NCBI GenBank assembly: GCA_025355505.1 | Contig: JANXZM010000052.1 | Location: 1-64,000 of the forward strand | Direction: 5' to 3' | DNA from: Acidobacteriaceae bacterium | Lineage (GTDB): Bacteria; Acidobacteriota; Terriglobia; Terriglobales; Acidobacteriaceae | DNA length: 64,000 bases | Shown: positions 1-7,417 of the stretch, one piece after another | Layout of the letters: every line of letters starts with the position of its first letter | Position numbering within the stretch: position 1 is the stretch's first letter | The notes under the pieces: generated by a model | Databases searched by the model: none | Seen by the model: only the letters and a program-made list of their open reading frames with translations | Told to the model about the DNA's origin: nothing | Made by a program: the position numbers and the translations under genes

Positions 1-16
1 AAATCCGCACACAGGA

Positions 17-190
17 TCATACGACAATCTGCTCGTGCTTTGCTTCTAAAACTCCCGTAGCCGGAGCTGTGGGAATGTGGGAAACGCCGGAGGCGTTTTC
101 CAAGGCGGCTGTATCGCCGTCATTTCCATAGCTCGCTCTCGCCAACCGCTCCGCATACTCGTTCGGCGTCAGATACCCCAGGCGAACCGT
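17..190 (-). pseudogene. C-terminal remnant of an IS3/IS481-type transposase
   Basis: The minus-strand frame reads LGYLTPNEYAERLARAS and then about 40 more residues to a stop at 17. The LGYLTPxEYA stretch is the usual end of DDE integrase-type transposases of the IS3/IS481 group, where it follows a RPHSS-like motif. Here the upstream part is missing: homology stops near 190, where a GC-rich palindrome (205-222) begins, so the DDE core is gone. A small hairpin (around 80-105) lies inside the remnant. It is a decayed mobile element. The exact IS family is uncertain. Confidence 0.55.
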
Positions 191-204
191 TCTGCACGTG
201 TAGA

Positions 205-222
205 GCGGACACTCCTGTCCGT
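205..222. repeat. Dispersed palindrome, GCGGAC-N-GTCC type
   Basis: GCGGACACTCCTGTCCGTT is an imperfect palindrome preceded by GTAGA. Near-identical copies occur at 9846-9868, 36490-36513 and 41235-41252, and looser relatives elsewhere. It behaves as an intergenic REP-like repeat. Confidence 0.7.
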
Positions 223-292
223 TGCCGTTGATTTGTTTGATCTGGAATCGCGAGAAAACAAGTGCAGTGAATTTCCATTTCCATCGACCCAG

Positions 293-612
293 TTTTTTCA
301 TCACACCCAACCAGTGACCGCCATCACTGACATCCCACCCGCCATGCGCGAAAATGAAGATCGGATTGGCCCGGGCAGCAGTGTATCCGTCTCCAGAGAC
401 GGCTGCGATGCCGCACCGAATCCATTGCCAGCGCTCTTTGACAACCTAAATAACACCTGAGCAGTCTTTACCCGCTTCCAATTTGGGACCAAAGCGCAGT
501 ATTTATCAGCTAAGTCCTTATTCCGGAATACTTTGATATAAGTCCTTTCGTTTCAAAGACCGAACCCAAAAATTCCTCCTATCCTTATGATTCCTATAGG
601 CAGGGGGGGTAC
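293..612. repeat. Long degenerate intergenic repeat (copy 1)
   Basis: Positions 293-370 match 56923-57000 (TTTTTCATCACA, AGTGACCGC, CGAAAATGARGAYCGGAT). Positions 511-610 match 45688-45796 (TAAGTCCTTATT, ATACTTTGATATAAGTCC, TTTC-TTCAAAGACC, then AAAAATTCC and a run of seven G). No coding signal is seen across 191-683, so this stretch is filled by repeats. Confidence 0.65.
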
Positions 613-683
613 TAAGTAGTAATATCCTCCGCTTTTACTGACAACTGGGAACTCAGAACTCGGCTGCGGTACACTTCCTCCAC

Positions 684-1148
684 ATGCCCGTCGTCACCTA
701 TCTCGAAGCCATCCGCCAGGGAATCTGGGAAGAGATGGAACGCGACCCCAGTGTGTTTTGCCTGGGCCAGGACATCGGCATCTACGGCGGCGCCTTCAAA
801 GTCACCGACGGCTTCATCGACCGTTTCGGCGCCGAGCGCGTGATTGATACGCCGATTGCGGAGTCGGCCATCGTGGGCGCTGCGTTCGGTGCAGCACTTA
901 CCGGCTTACGCCCCGTGGCCGAGTTCCAGTTCATGGACTTCATCGGCTGCGCCTTCAATCAGATCGTCAACATGGCCGCGAAGTCGCACTACCGTTGGGG
1001 AGCGCCGGCACCGCTGGTGCTGCGCGGGCCAAGCGGCGGCAACGTGCACGGCGGGCCATTCCACTCGCAAAATCCGGAGATGAAAACCCGGGGACAGACG
1101 GAACGTTCCCTGTTTTTTCAGCCTTCACCCGCTTTCGTGACAAATTGA
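684..1148 (+). pseudogene. Truncated E1-beta subunit of a 2-oxoacid dehydrogenase (PdhB/BkdB-like)
   Basis: The first ~132 residues are a clear thiamin-dependent dehydrogenase E1 beta subunit: VTYLEAIRQGIWEEMERDP, then LGQDIGIYGGAFKVTDG, DTPIAESAIVGAAFGAA, EFQFMDFIGCAFNQIVN and RGPSGGNVHGGPFHSQNPE. A full subunit has about 325 residues and would continue with the A-W-F-hTPGLKVV region. Homology ends abruptly near 1080, and about 22 unrelated residues follow, encoded by a palindromic intergenic repeat (GACAGACGGAACGTTCCCTG) before the stop. No E1-alpha or E2 gene is adjacent. The C-terminal half, which carries much of the dimer interface, is absent, so the product is almost certainly inactive. 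Confidence 0.85.
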
Positions 1149-1247
1149 GACAAGCGGCGATGCACTCATCGCAACAAAGGTTGCAAATAAGCCGTGCCGG
1201 CAGTAGTATGACTTTGGGCGCAGCATTTCGCGTTCACCTTGTCTCAA
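1145..1247. repeat. Short segment bounded by inverted TTGAGACAAG
   Basis: TTGAGACAAG at 1145-1154 is matched in inverted orientation by CTTGTCTCAA at 1238-1247. The 103-bp segment lies between the truncated dehydrogenase gene and the GvpL/F gene. It could be a miniature element or chance. Confidence 0.3.
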
Positions 1248-1338
1248 AAAGCCAAATCTTCCAGGTAGAAACGCTGCCCTAGCTTTAAATGAAAATCTAA
1301 AGGGGTGCCCTAGCCCCGGTGCTATTCGGAGAGAATGC

Positions 1339-2085
1339 ATGTCGTGGTACGCGTACTGCCTCACGGAACACCAGACCCTTGCTAACGGTGTTCGCGCCCG
1401 TCGTCCCTTCGTTATAGATGGAATTCAGGGGGTCAATTCCGCCCCCGTTATGAGCTACCCGAGTGGAGAATTCGCGGTTATAGTCAGTGAATATGACCGT
1501 GCGACATCCAAACTGGACGAAAAATCGGTTCTTGAGCATGCTCGGGTTGTGAGCCAGAGCTTCCGCACCGCCACCGTCCTGCCTTTCCGCTTCGGGACGA
1601 TTTTCGACACCGAAGATGCCATCCGCCAGGCTGTTCGATCGAATCGGCGCACTTTTTGCGAGAGCGTTGCCCGGCTTCGTGGCAAGTCCGAAATGCGCAT
1701 CAAGTTGACGGTTCGCGACGGTTCTCTCCGTGGCAACATGGAAGAGATTATCCTGCCCAATACGGTCGGTCGCGAGTACCTTTCCAAACTCCGCGAGAAG
1801 GCATCCCGTGAGCGCGAACGCCAGACCAAGGCTCGCGCCCTCTCCGTCCAGGTGCACAAGCTTTTTAACCCTCTGGAGGAAGAAATCAGCTGCAAGAAGG
1901 TTGACGCCAACGGAATGTTGCTCGATATCGCTCACCTCATCGATACCAAGTCGATCGAAAAGTATCAGAACCGTTACAGCACGGCCGCCAAGCAACTTAA
2001 GAATTGCCATATGGTCGTGACGGGACCGTGGCCGCCCTACCATTTCCTGCCGGGGAAGGTGCGCACCGTGGCCGCCGACAGCTAG
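1339..2085 (+). CDS. Gas vesicle protein GvpL/GvpF family, orphan
   Basis: This 248-residue protein has the GvpL/F layout. It has a short N-terminal strand domain, the motif TVLPFRFGTIFDT (about residues 77-89), a central E-I-K-L-x-V strand, a charged helical middle, and the C-terminal signature VVTGPWPPYHF (about residues 228-238). GvpF/L proteins are accessory proteins of gas vesicle assembly. No gvpA, gvpN or other gvp gene is near, so the role is open; a general chaperone-like or polymer-binding function is possible. The ATG at 1339 has GGAGAG just upstream at 1328-1333, and a strong terminator follows the stop. The gene seems intact although its left neighbour is a pseudogene. Confidence 0.85.
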   Translation: MSWYAYCLTEHQTLANGVRARRPFVIDGIQGVNSAPVMSYPSGEFAVIVSEYDRATSKLDEKSVLEHARVVSQSFRTATVLPFRFGTIFDTEDAIRQAVRSNRRTFCESVARLRGKSEMRIKLTVRDGSLRGNMEEIILPNTVGREYLSKLREKASRERERQTKARALSVQVHKLFNPLEEEISCKKVDANGMLLDIAHLIDTKSIEKYQNRYSTAAKQLKNCHMVVTGPWPPYHFLPGKVRTVAADS

Positions 2086-2104
2086 ACGTCTGTGCGGATT
2101 TTCC

Positions 2105-2136
2105 CCAAGCCCCCTTGCGAGGGGGCTTGGTTTTTG
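2105..2136 (+). terminator. Rho-independent terminator of the GvpL/F gene
   Basis: CCAAGCCCCCT-TGCG-AGGGGGCTTGG forms a perfect 11-bp stem with a 4-nt loop, followed by a T-rich tract, 20 nt after the stop codon. Confidence 0.9.
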
Positions 2137-2216
2137 TGTGGGGACGGGGCTTTGGCTTGCTTCCAGACTACTTCTATCAAAGTGCAGCTTTATGCACTTG
2201 GGCGCGCATAGTTGGA

Positions 2217-2505
2217 TGATCTGCTAGCCTGTCTACGTCTAAGGGATTCACCCTAAGACCCTGATTTTGAACAAGTTCCCGAAATGGGACTTCATCGTTG
2301 CTCCCCGTTACCAATTTGGTTCCGCAAATGCTTATTTCCATGGTAACTGAAGAGGCCGTACTCGTTGGATAACTTCACTCTCGATGTTTTCGACAACTCA
2401 CTCTGTCCGTTCCACTGCTTTGGAGCGGCGCCAAACTAAGTTTCCTCTGATTCCCGCCACTTTGCCTCTTTGAAATTGGTGGCCCCGAAAGGGGCCGCTT
2501 TTTTT
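2217..2505 (+). ncRNA. Candidate structured RNA ending in a terminator (unidentified)
   Basis: No ORF of note lies between 2140 and 2539. The stretch holds a hairpin at 2237-2259 (GTCTAAGGG/CCCTAAGAC, one mismatch), a small hairpin around GTTCCCGAAATGGGAC, an ACCAATTTGGT palindrome, and ends in a strong terminator at 2481-2505. That terminator has no upstream gene of its own, because the GvpL/F gene already has one at 2105. This suggests a separate short transcript, perhaps 6S-like or another small RNA, but no family signature was recognised. It could also be a leader of the next gene. Confidence 0.35.
2481..2505 (+). terminator. Rho-independent terminator upstream of the peptidase pair
   Basis: GGCCCC-GAAA-GGGGCC followed by GC and seven T. 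It rules out the upstream ATG at 2470 as start of the next gene, because that codon lies before this hairpin. Confidence 0.85.
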
Positions 2506-2538
2506 GTTTCTCCCGGTCCTGTACACTCGCCGCTTCCA

Positions 2539-4260
2539 ATGAAATCTGAAAAAACCATTTCTCTCTGCATTCTTCTTCTAGGGGTGGCCCTGGTTGGGCA
2601 GAAACCGGTTAGCGCGCAAAAGCCTCTGGCCGGGCCCGACGATGTCCTGCTCGCCACCATGGAAAAGGAGCTGAATCGCGGCCAGTCCGAGCTGGCCAAG
2701 CAGGATTCTGCCCCCTACTTCACCAGCTACCACGTCACCGACGGGGAATCGCTGGTCATCCTCAGCGCCCAGGGTGGAATTCTAGCCTCATCTCATACGC
2801 GGCACCGCGCCGCCGACGTCAGCATGCGGATCGGCGCGCCCGCTCTTGATAACACGCATGACCAGGAACGTTTCTCGGGCATTACTTCGGGGCAGCTTCC
2901 GCAGCGGGACGACCCCGAGGCCATCGCCCGCGTTCTCTGGAAACTGACGTACGAGGAGTACCGGAAAGCGCGCCAGGCCTACACCAACGTCAAGACCAAG
3001 ACCGCCGTCCGGGCCAAGGACGAAGACGACTCGCCCGACTTCTCCGAGGAGAAGTCGTCGACTTACATCGAGAAAAGTTCTTTGGCTGGGTTTCCCGAGC
3101 AGGAGGCATGGGAAGAACTGGCGCGCCGCTATTCCGCTTATTTCCGAGGCTTCCCCCAAGTCGAAGAGTCCCTGGTTTCTGTTTCCGCGGCGAGGGGCCA
3201 CGATTACATGGTCTCGACCGAAGGCACGAAGATCGTCACCGCCGACGCCATCTTCCGGATTATGATCCAGGCGGAAACGCGGGCCGACGATGGCATGCAA
3301 CTGATGCGCGTGGAAACTTTCCAGTTTTCGGACCCGGCGAAATTTCCGACCGAAGTGGAAGTGGCGGCGAGCGTGAAAAAAATGGCCGACGACTTAAGCG
3401 CGTTGCGCGCGGCTCCGCTCGCCGAACCTTACAGTGGTCCCGCGTTGCTCTCGGGACGCGCGGCCGCGGTTTTCTTTCATGAAGTGCTGGGCCATCGAGT
3501 CGAAGGACAGCGCCAGCGCGGGCGGGCTGAAGGCCAGACCTTCACCAAAAAGGTCAACGAAAAAATTCTGCCGGATTTTCTCAGCGTCACCGACGATCCC
3601 ACGCTGCATAGTATCGCCGGCACGGAACTGTCGGGTTTTTATCGCTACGACGACGAAGGGATTCCCGCTGCGCGGGTTGAGGTGGTGAAAGACGGCATCC
3701 TGAAAAATTTTCTAATGGGGCGATTGCCGGTGAAGAACTTCAGCAATTCGAACGGCCACGGCCGTGCCCAGTCCGGACTGATGCCGGTCGGACGCCAGGG
3801 CAACCTGATCGTCAGTTCTTCGAAGACGATTCCCGACGCCCAACTGCGCTCCCGGTTCATCGAAGAAATCAAGAAGCAGGGAAAACCCCACGGCCTCTAC
3901 TTCGAAGACATCCAGGGCGGATTCACCCTGACCAAGCGCGATCTGCCGCAAGCGTTTCAGGTGTTGCCCGTAATGGTTTGGCGCGTTTATGCGGATGGGC
4001 GTCCCGATGAGCTGGTCCGCGGGGTTGACATCGTGGGGACCCCGCTGACCGTGTTGACGCAGATCGCCGCTACCGGAGACACCACCAGCGTCTTCAACGG
4101 AATTTGCGGGGCCGAATCCGGGAGCGTTCCTGTATCCGCGGCTGCGCCGGCGATGCTGTTCTCGGAGATGGAAGTGCAGAAACGAAAGTACGGCGATACG
4201 CGTCCTCCTATTCTTCCGCCCCCGCCCGGCGCGACGGATGAGCGGGGAGGCGCGAAATGA
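2539..4260 (+). CDS. Secreted TldD-like zinc metallopeptidase
   Basis: The protein belongs to the TldD/PmbA (TldD/TldE) peptidase family. Started at ATG 2539 it has a signal peptide (MKSEKTISLCILLLGVALVG, then cleavage after VSAQ). The metal motif HEVLGH lies at residues 314-319 and is followed by RVEGQ, as in catalytic TldD subunits (HExxxH). The later YDDEGIPAARVEVVKDG and GHGRA motifs are also family-typical. The length of 573 residues is longer than E. coli TldD (481), partly from the signal peptide and an N-terminal extension. E. coli TldD/TldE is cytosolic and cuts unfolded peptides; the signal peptide here implies periplasmic or secreted action, substrate unknown. The next gene overlaps by 4 nt (ATGA) and encodes the probable partner subunit. 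The start at 2470 was rejected because it sits before a terminator. Confidence 0.88.
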   Translation: MKSEKTISLCILLLGVALVGQKPVSAQKPLAGPDDVLLATMEKELNRGQSELAKQDSAPYFTSYHVTDGESLVILSAQGGILASSHTRHRAADVSMRIGAPALDNTHDQERFSGITSGQLPQRDDPEAIARVLWKLTYEEYRKARQAYTNVKTKTAVRAKDEDDSPDFSEEKSSTYIEKSSLAGFPEQEAWEELARRYSAYFRGFPQVEESLVSVSAARGHDYMVSTEGTKIVTADAIFRIMIQAETRADDGMQLMRVETFQFSDPAKFPTEVEVAASVKKMADDLSALRAAPLAEPYSGPALLSGRAAAVFFHEVLGHRVEGQRQRGRAEGQTFTKKVNEKILPDFLSVTDDPTLHSIAGTELSGFYRYDDEGIPAARVEVVKDGILKNFLMGRLPVKNFSNSNGHGRAQSGLMPVGRQGNLIVSSSKTIPDAQLRSRFIEEIKKQGKPHGLYFEDIQGGFTLTKRDLPQAFQVLPVMVWRVYADGRPDELVRGVDIVGTPLTVLTQIAATGDTTSVFNGICGAESGSVPVSAAAPAMLFSEMEVQKRKYGDTRPPILPPPPGATDERGGAK

Positions 4261-6152
4261 CCAGATACGCCTTGTCGTTTTCGCGCGTGATTTTGGGTGG
4301 CGCAGCGCTTCAGCGCCGCGGTAAATGGCTGGTTTTCAGATTCGGCTTAAGCCGCCGCGGTGAGGCTGCTGGGCGGGAGTCCAAAGAGGTGGCGGAAAAG
4401 CCGGCGTTCGATGGGAAGGCGCGACCTCAGCGGCTAAAGCCGGGTTCACAACAATGCAGTAATCGCAGGGCTGAAGCGCTGCTCCACCCAAAACCAAGTT
4501 CAACATGGCGTTATTCAGTCATCTTTTCGGCAATCCTGCTCTGCGCCTTGTCAACTTCGGCATGCGCCGCCGGTTCCGCTTCCGGCGATGTCGTCCTCCG
4601 GGCGCTTCGGGAAGAGATGGACCGCTCCAAAGCCAAGCTGAAATTGGAGAACGTGCCGGCGCCGTACTACATCGAATACCGCGTCACCGAGATCGACCAA
4701 TTCGAAGCCAGCGCGGTTTTCGGCGCGCTGCGCAACCAGCAACATGATCACGGCCGCCTGTTGCGCGTCGTAGTCCGCGTCGGCGACTACAAGCAGGACA
4801 GTTTCTTCGGCACCGGAGAAGGCGTTATCGACCTCGTTCCATTTGATAATGACGTCTACGCCATCCGCCACCGCCTCTGGCTCGCCACCGATCGCGCATA
4901 CAAGGCCGCCACTGAAGCGCTCTCCGCCAAGCAGGCTGCCCTGAAGCAGTTGAAAGTGGATGAGCCGGTTGACGATTTTGCCAAAGCCACGCCGGTCGAA
5001 GCCGTCGAGCCTCTCGCCCGTTTTTCTTCGACTGACTTCACCTCATGGCTTCATCTCCTCGAAGAGGCCTCGGCTCAATATCGCGCCGACAAAGAACTGC
5101 AGAGCTTTGAATCGGCGCTGCGTTTCACTGTCGAGAACCGTTACTTCCTGAACTCCGAGGGCACGGTCGCGCGCGCCGGTCACACCCACTACGTCATCTC
5201 CATCGCCGGCTCAACGCAGGCTTCCGACGGCATGTTGGTGCAACGGGCGCACGCCGACCAGGGGAACGACCTGAAGGATCTTCCCACCCGCGAACAATTT
5301 TTGAAAACCACGGGCCGGATACTGGAGACGCTGAAGTTGCTGCGTGACGCTCCAGTCGTCGATGAGGAATATCGTGGACCAGTGCTGTTTTCGAACGATG
5401 CCGCCGCCACCGTCATCACCGATTTGGTGGAGCCGAATGTTCTCGGCAGGAAACCGCAGCTTGGCGAGAACGCGCGCACCACGGGGAAATGGTCCAGCAG
5501 CTACAAGTCGCGCGTGCTGCCCGATTTCATCAATGTGTTCGACGACCCAACGATCTCCACTATTTCCGGCCAGCCTCTGTTCGGCAGCTACACGCTGGAT
5601 GACGAGGGAGTGAAAGGCCAGCGCGTATCTCTGATTGAGAAAGGACAACTCGTCTCTTATCTCATCGGACGCCAGCCCATCCGTGACTTTCCGGCCTCGA
5701 ACGGACACGGTCGCGCCGCCGCGGCCGCCGCGCCTTTGCCTGATCCCGGCAATCTCGTTTTGGAGTCGATCGATCCCCAGCCGGATGCCGGCCTCAAGGC
5801 AAAGTTGATCGAGCTCTGCAAGAAGCGCGACCTGCCCTATGGACTGTACGTGGAAACTATGGGGCCGTCGCTCCAGCCGCGGCTGCTCTATCGCATCTGG
5901 ACCAAAGATGCCCATGAAGAACTAGTGCGCGGGGGTGTCTTCGGAGATCTCGACGTTCGCTCGCTGCGCAGCGATCTTGTCGCCGCCGGAACCGCGCCCG
6001 CGGTCGAGGACCGTTCCGATCCCGTCTGGTTCAGCGTCGCCAGCCCCGCGCTTTTGTTTGACGAGTTGCAGGTCAAGCGGACGCAAGCCGCCAAACAGAA
6101 ACTTCCTGAGTATCCCGCGCCCGCGCTCGGTGAGGCCGTGAATAAGCCGTGA
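4257..6152 (+). CDS. Secreted TldE/PmbA-like partner subunit (no metal motif)
   Basis: This is a paralogue of the preceding peptidase, with the same YTLDDEGVKGQRVSLIEKG and ASNGHGRA motifs. At the position of HExxxH it reads TDLVEP, so the zinc ligands are gone. This is the relation of TldE to TldD in the heterodimer of E. coli. Its stop/start overlap (ATGA) with the upstream gene suggests translational coupling. The first ~85 codons are odd: a hydrophobic signal sequence (RYSVIFSAILLCALSTSACAAG) appears only at about residues 84-105, after a 203-bp repeat element (4291-4493) that reads through in frame. No ATG, GTG or TTG lies just before the signal sequence, so the true start is unclear. 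Either the long N-terminus is used, or export is impaired. Confidence 0.82.
   Translation: MTRYALSFSRVILGGAALQRRGKWLVFRFGLSRRGEAAGRESKEVAEKPAFDGKARPQRLKPGSQQCSNRRAEALLHPKPSSTWRYSVIFSAILLCALSTSACAAGSASGDVVLRALREEMDRSKAKLKLENVPAPYYIEYRVTEIDQFEASAVFGALRNQQHDHGRLLRVVVRVGDYKQDSFFGTGEGVIDLVPFDNDVYAIRHRLWLATDRAYKAATEALSAKQAALKQLKVDEPVDDFAKATPVEAVEPLARFSSTDFTSWLHLLEEASAQYRADKELQSFESALRFTVENRYFLNSEGTVARAGHTHYVISIAGSTQASDGMLVQRAHADQGNDLKDLPTREQFLKTTGRILETLKLLRDAPVVDEEYRGPVLFSNDAAATVITDLVEPNVLGRKPQLGENARTTGKWSSSYKSRVLPDFINVFDDPTISTISGQPLFGSYTLDDEGVKGQRVSLIEKGQLVSYLIGRQPIRDFPASNGHGRAAAAAAPLPDPGNLVLESIDPQPDAGLKAKLIELCKKRDLPYGLYVETMGPSLQPRLLYRIWTKDAHEELVRGGVFGDLDVRSLRSDLVAAGTAPAVEDRSDPVWFSVASPALLFDELQVKRTQAAKQKLPEYPAPALGEAVNKP
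4291..4493. repeat. REPIN/MITE-like 203-bp element inside the TldE-like gene
   Basis: The ends are inverted repeats: TTTTGGGTGGCGCAGCGC at the left and its near-complement GCGCTGCTCCACCCAAAA at the right (one mismatch over 24 bp). Inner arms GGCTTAAGCCGCCGCGG and CAGCGGCTAAAGCC also pair. A related single arm lies at 41353-41385 in an intergenic region. It sits between the coupled start codon and the signal peptide of the TldE-like gene and keeps the frame open. Confidence 0.75.
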
Positions 6153-6180
6153 ACGGGCGCGGAAGAAGATTGAGACGAGA

Positions 6181-6345
6181 ATGAAAATTTCCAGAATGAA
6201 AATGCTGAACGTGAAAACCCCGACCCCGATCTGCGCCCTCCTGCTCTTTGCCAGCGTTGCCGCGTGGTCACAGACTGCGCCGGCATGGCCGTTATGGGAT
6301 ACGCGCTCGCCAACATGCCGGAGCCGCTGCCGCGATAGGGATTGA
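6181..6345 (+). pseudogene. Remnant of a small exported protein gene
   Basis: ATG 6181 begins a 54-codon ORF with a convincing signal peptide (ICALLLFASVAAWSQ) and then only a short unrelated tail. A second frame over the tail reads MAVMGYALANMPEPLPR and stops, which looks like the end of another coding segment. Together these suggest an internal deletion that fused the two ends out of frame. It follows the peptidase pair on the same strand and may once have been in that operon. Function unknown. Confidence 0.35.
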
Positions 6346-6467
6346 AATCGGAAGTAAGATTGCAGAAGTAGAATCGCAGATTTCGCACTTCCACAAAAGT
6401 TCCGGTAGTGTCCTAACACTGCGTTGAAGATTTGGTGGCGGCCTCGGAAAGAAAGGCCGCCAGTTCG

Positions 6468-7178
6468 TCATTGATCCGCCTTCGCTTTGCGCGCAAGAGC
6501 CTTGATGGTTAGCTCGATGTGATCACGCAGTAGGTCTAGATCATCTGCCGTAATTGTTCCTCTCAGACTCAATTCTGCTCGGGCATCCGGGGAGAGAGCG
6601 AAGGCGTAAGTTTGTACCCCCGGAACGGGCCTAACGGCTGCAACTTGGTTGGTTGTGGTGGCCTGCGCGCTTGCCTGCATAGTGGATTCCTCCGTCTTGC
6701 TGTCATCCCCACTATAGCTATTTTCTTCTCCGCCTACAAGCGCGACGTTAGCTTTGTAGACCTCGATTACATCCTCCGCCGTCTCAGATAAAAACCCCTT
6801 CGTTATCAAAGTGTGGCGCAGGTTGCCATCGCTGGGCAATTGCGATTTGTACACCTGCTTTAGCTCAGCGAACAATGTCGGAGCAAATACCATCCGCTGA
6901 ATTGCTTCGCGTTTCTCAGGGCCATCATCCATCTCAAAATAGACTAGCGCATCTTTGCTAATGCGTAGCGCATTGCCAGAACCCTCCATAATGCCGTATT
7001 GACGCAGTGCTCCGAGAGTTCCTAGCGCAGGCCCACTCAGGCCCTTATATCCCAAGTCTTGCGCCACAACCAGTTTTACGGCAGGGTGTGTGCGCTCTTT
7101 CTCGTAGACCCTTCTCCCCTTTTCGATTGCCTCGGTGAATGGAATCTGCGGGCAATTCGGACTTCGATGTTTGGCCAT
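6468..7178 (-). CDS. Unknown 236-residue cargo protein of IS1-family element 1
   Basis: I do not recognise this family. The N-terminal 60 residues (TEAIEKGRRVYEKERTHPAV, then LGYKGLSGPALGTLGALRQYGIM) look like a winged-helix fold, which would allow DNA binding. The middle is mixed helix and charged. A Gln/Ala/Thr-rich linker sits at about residues 165-185, and the last 40 residues are helical and basic (LRDHIELTIKALARKAKA). The gene points away from the transposase. The shared promoter region carries an inverted repeat (7213-7234), so it could be a regulator of the element. ATG 7178 has GGAGG upstream. It is AT-richer than the host genes. Confidence 0.6.
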   Translation of the reverse strand: MAKHRSPNCPQIPFTEAIEKGRRVYEKERTHPAVKLVVAQDLGYKGLSGPALGTLGALRQYGIMEGSGNALRISKDALVYFEMDDGPEKREAIQRMVFAPTLFAELKQVYKSQLPSDGNLRHTLITKGFLSETAEDVIEVYKANVALVGGEENSYSGDDSKTEESTMQASAQATTTNQVAAVRPVPGVQTYAFALSPDARAELSLRGTITADDLDLLRDHIELTIKALARKAKADQ

Positions 7179-7212
7179 GTATCCTCCAGACGAACCTACA
7201 ATAGCACACTAT

Positions 7213-7281
7213 TATTCTCAAGCGCAAGAGAATAAATTATTCTCGCACAAGTATTGACATTGGAGTTTGTCGGAGTATAAT
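7213..7281 (+). promoter_or_regulatory. Transposase promoter with inverted-repeat operator
   Basis: TTGACA (7254-7259), a 16-bp spacer and TATAAT (7276-7281) form a near-consensus sigma-70 promoter. Just upstream, TATTCTC-AAGCGCAA-GAGAATA (7213-7234) is a perfect inverted repeat, and a third half-site ATTCTCG follows at 7239-7245. The arrangement between two divergent genes suggests repressor control. Confidence 0.7.
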
Positions 7282-7288
7282 TCTGGCT

Positions 7289-7363
7289 ATGAAGAACAAA
7301 GCCCCGATCACCGTTAGAAGCGGCAATCAGGGCTTGAATCCATCGCAGCCGAAGCCACAATGA
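7289..7363 (+). CDS. Possible 24-codon leader ORF before the transposase
   Basis: ATG 7289 lies 8 nt after the -10 box and opens a 24-codon ORF (MKNKAPITVRSGNQG...). The same RNA folds into a strong hairpin at 7299-7335 (AAGCCCCGAT/ATCAGGGCTT with inner CCG/CGG pairs). No clear ribosome site is seen, so translation would be nearly leaderless. It may be a leader that limits transposase expression, or simply untranslated. Confidence 0.25.
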   Translation: MKNKAPITVRSGNQGLNPSQPKPQ

Positions 7364-7417
7364 GACTCGCAACTTCATTATCTGGCAAGTCGGCTGTGAA
7401 CTCAAGGAGATTTCACA

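Noticed and set aside
1297-2043. 248-codon ORF on the minus strand opposite the GvpL/F gene
   Set aside because: It is a shadow of the real gene in a GC-rich frame, with no family motif or ribosome site.
2470-2538. Upstream ATG for the TldD-like gene
   Set aside because: This stretch contains a perfect terminator hairpin and T-run, so it is outside the coding sequence.
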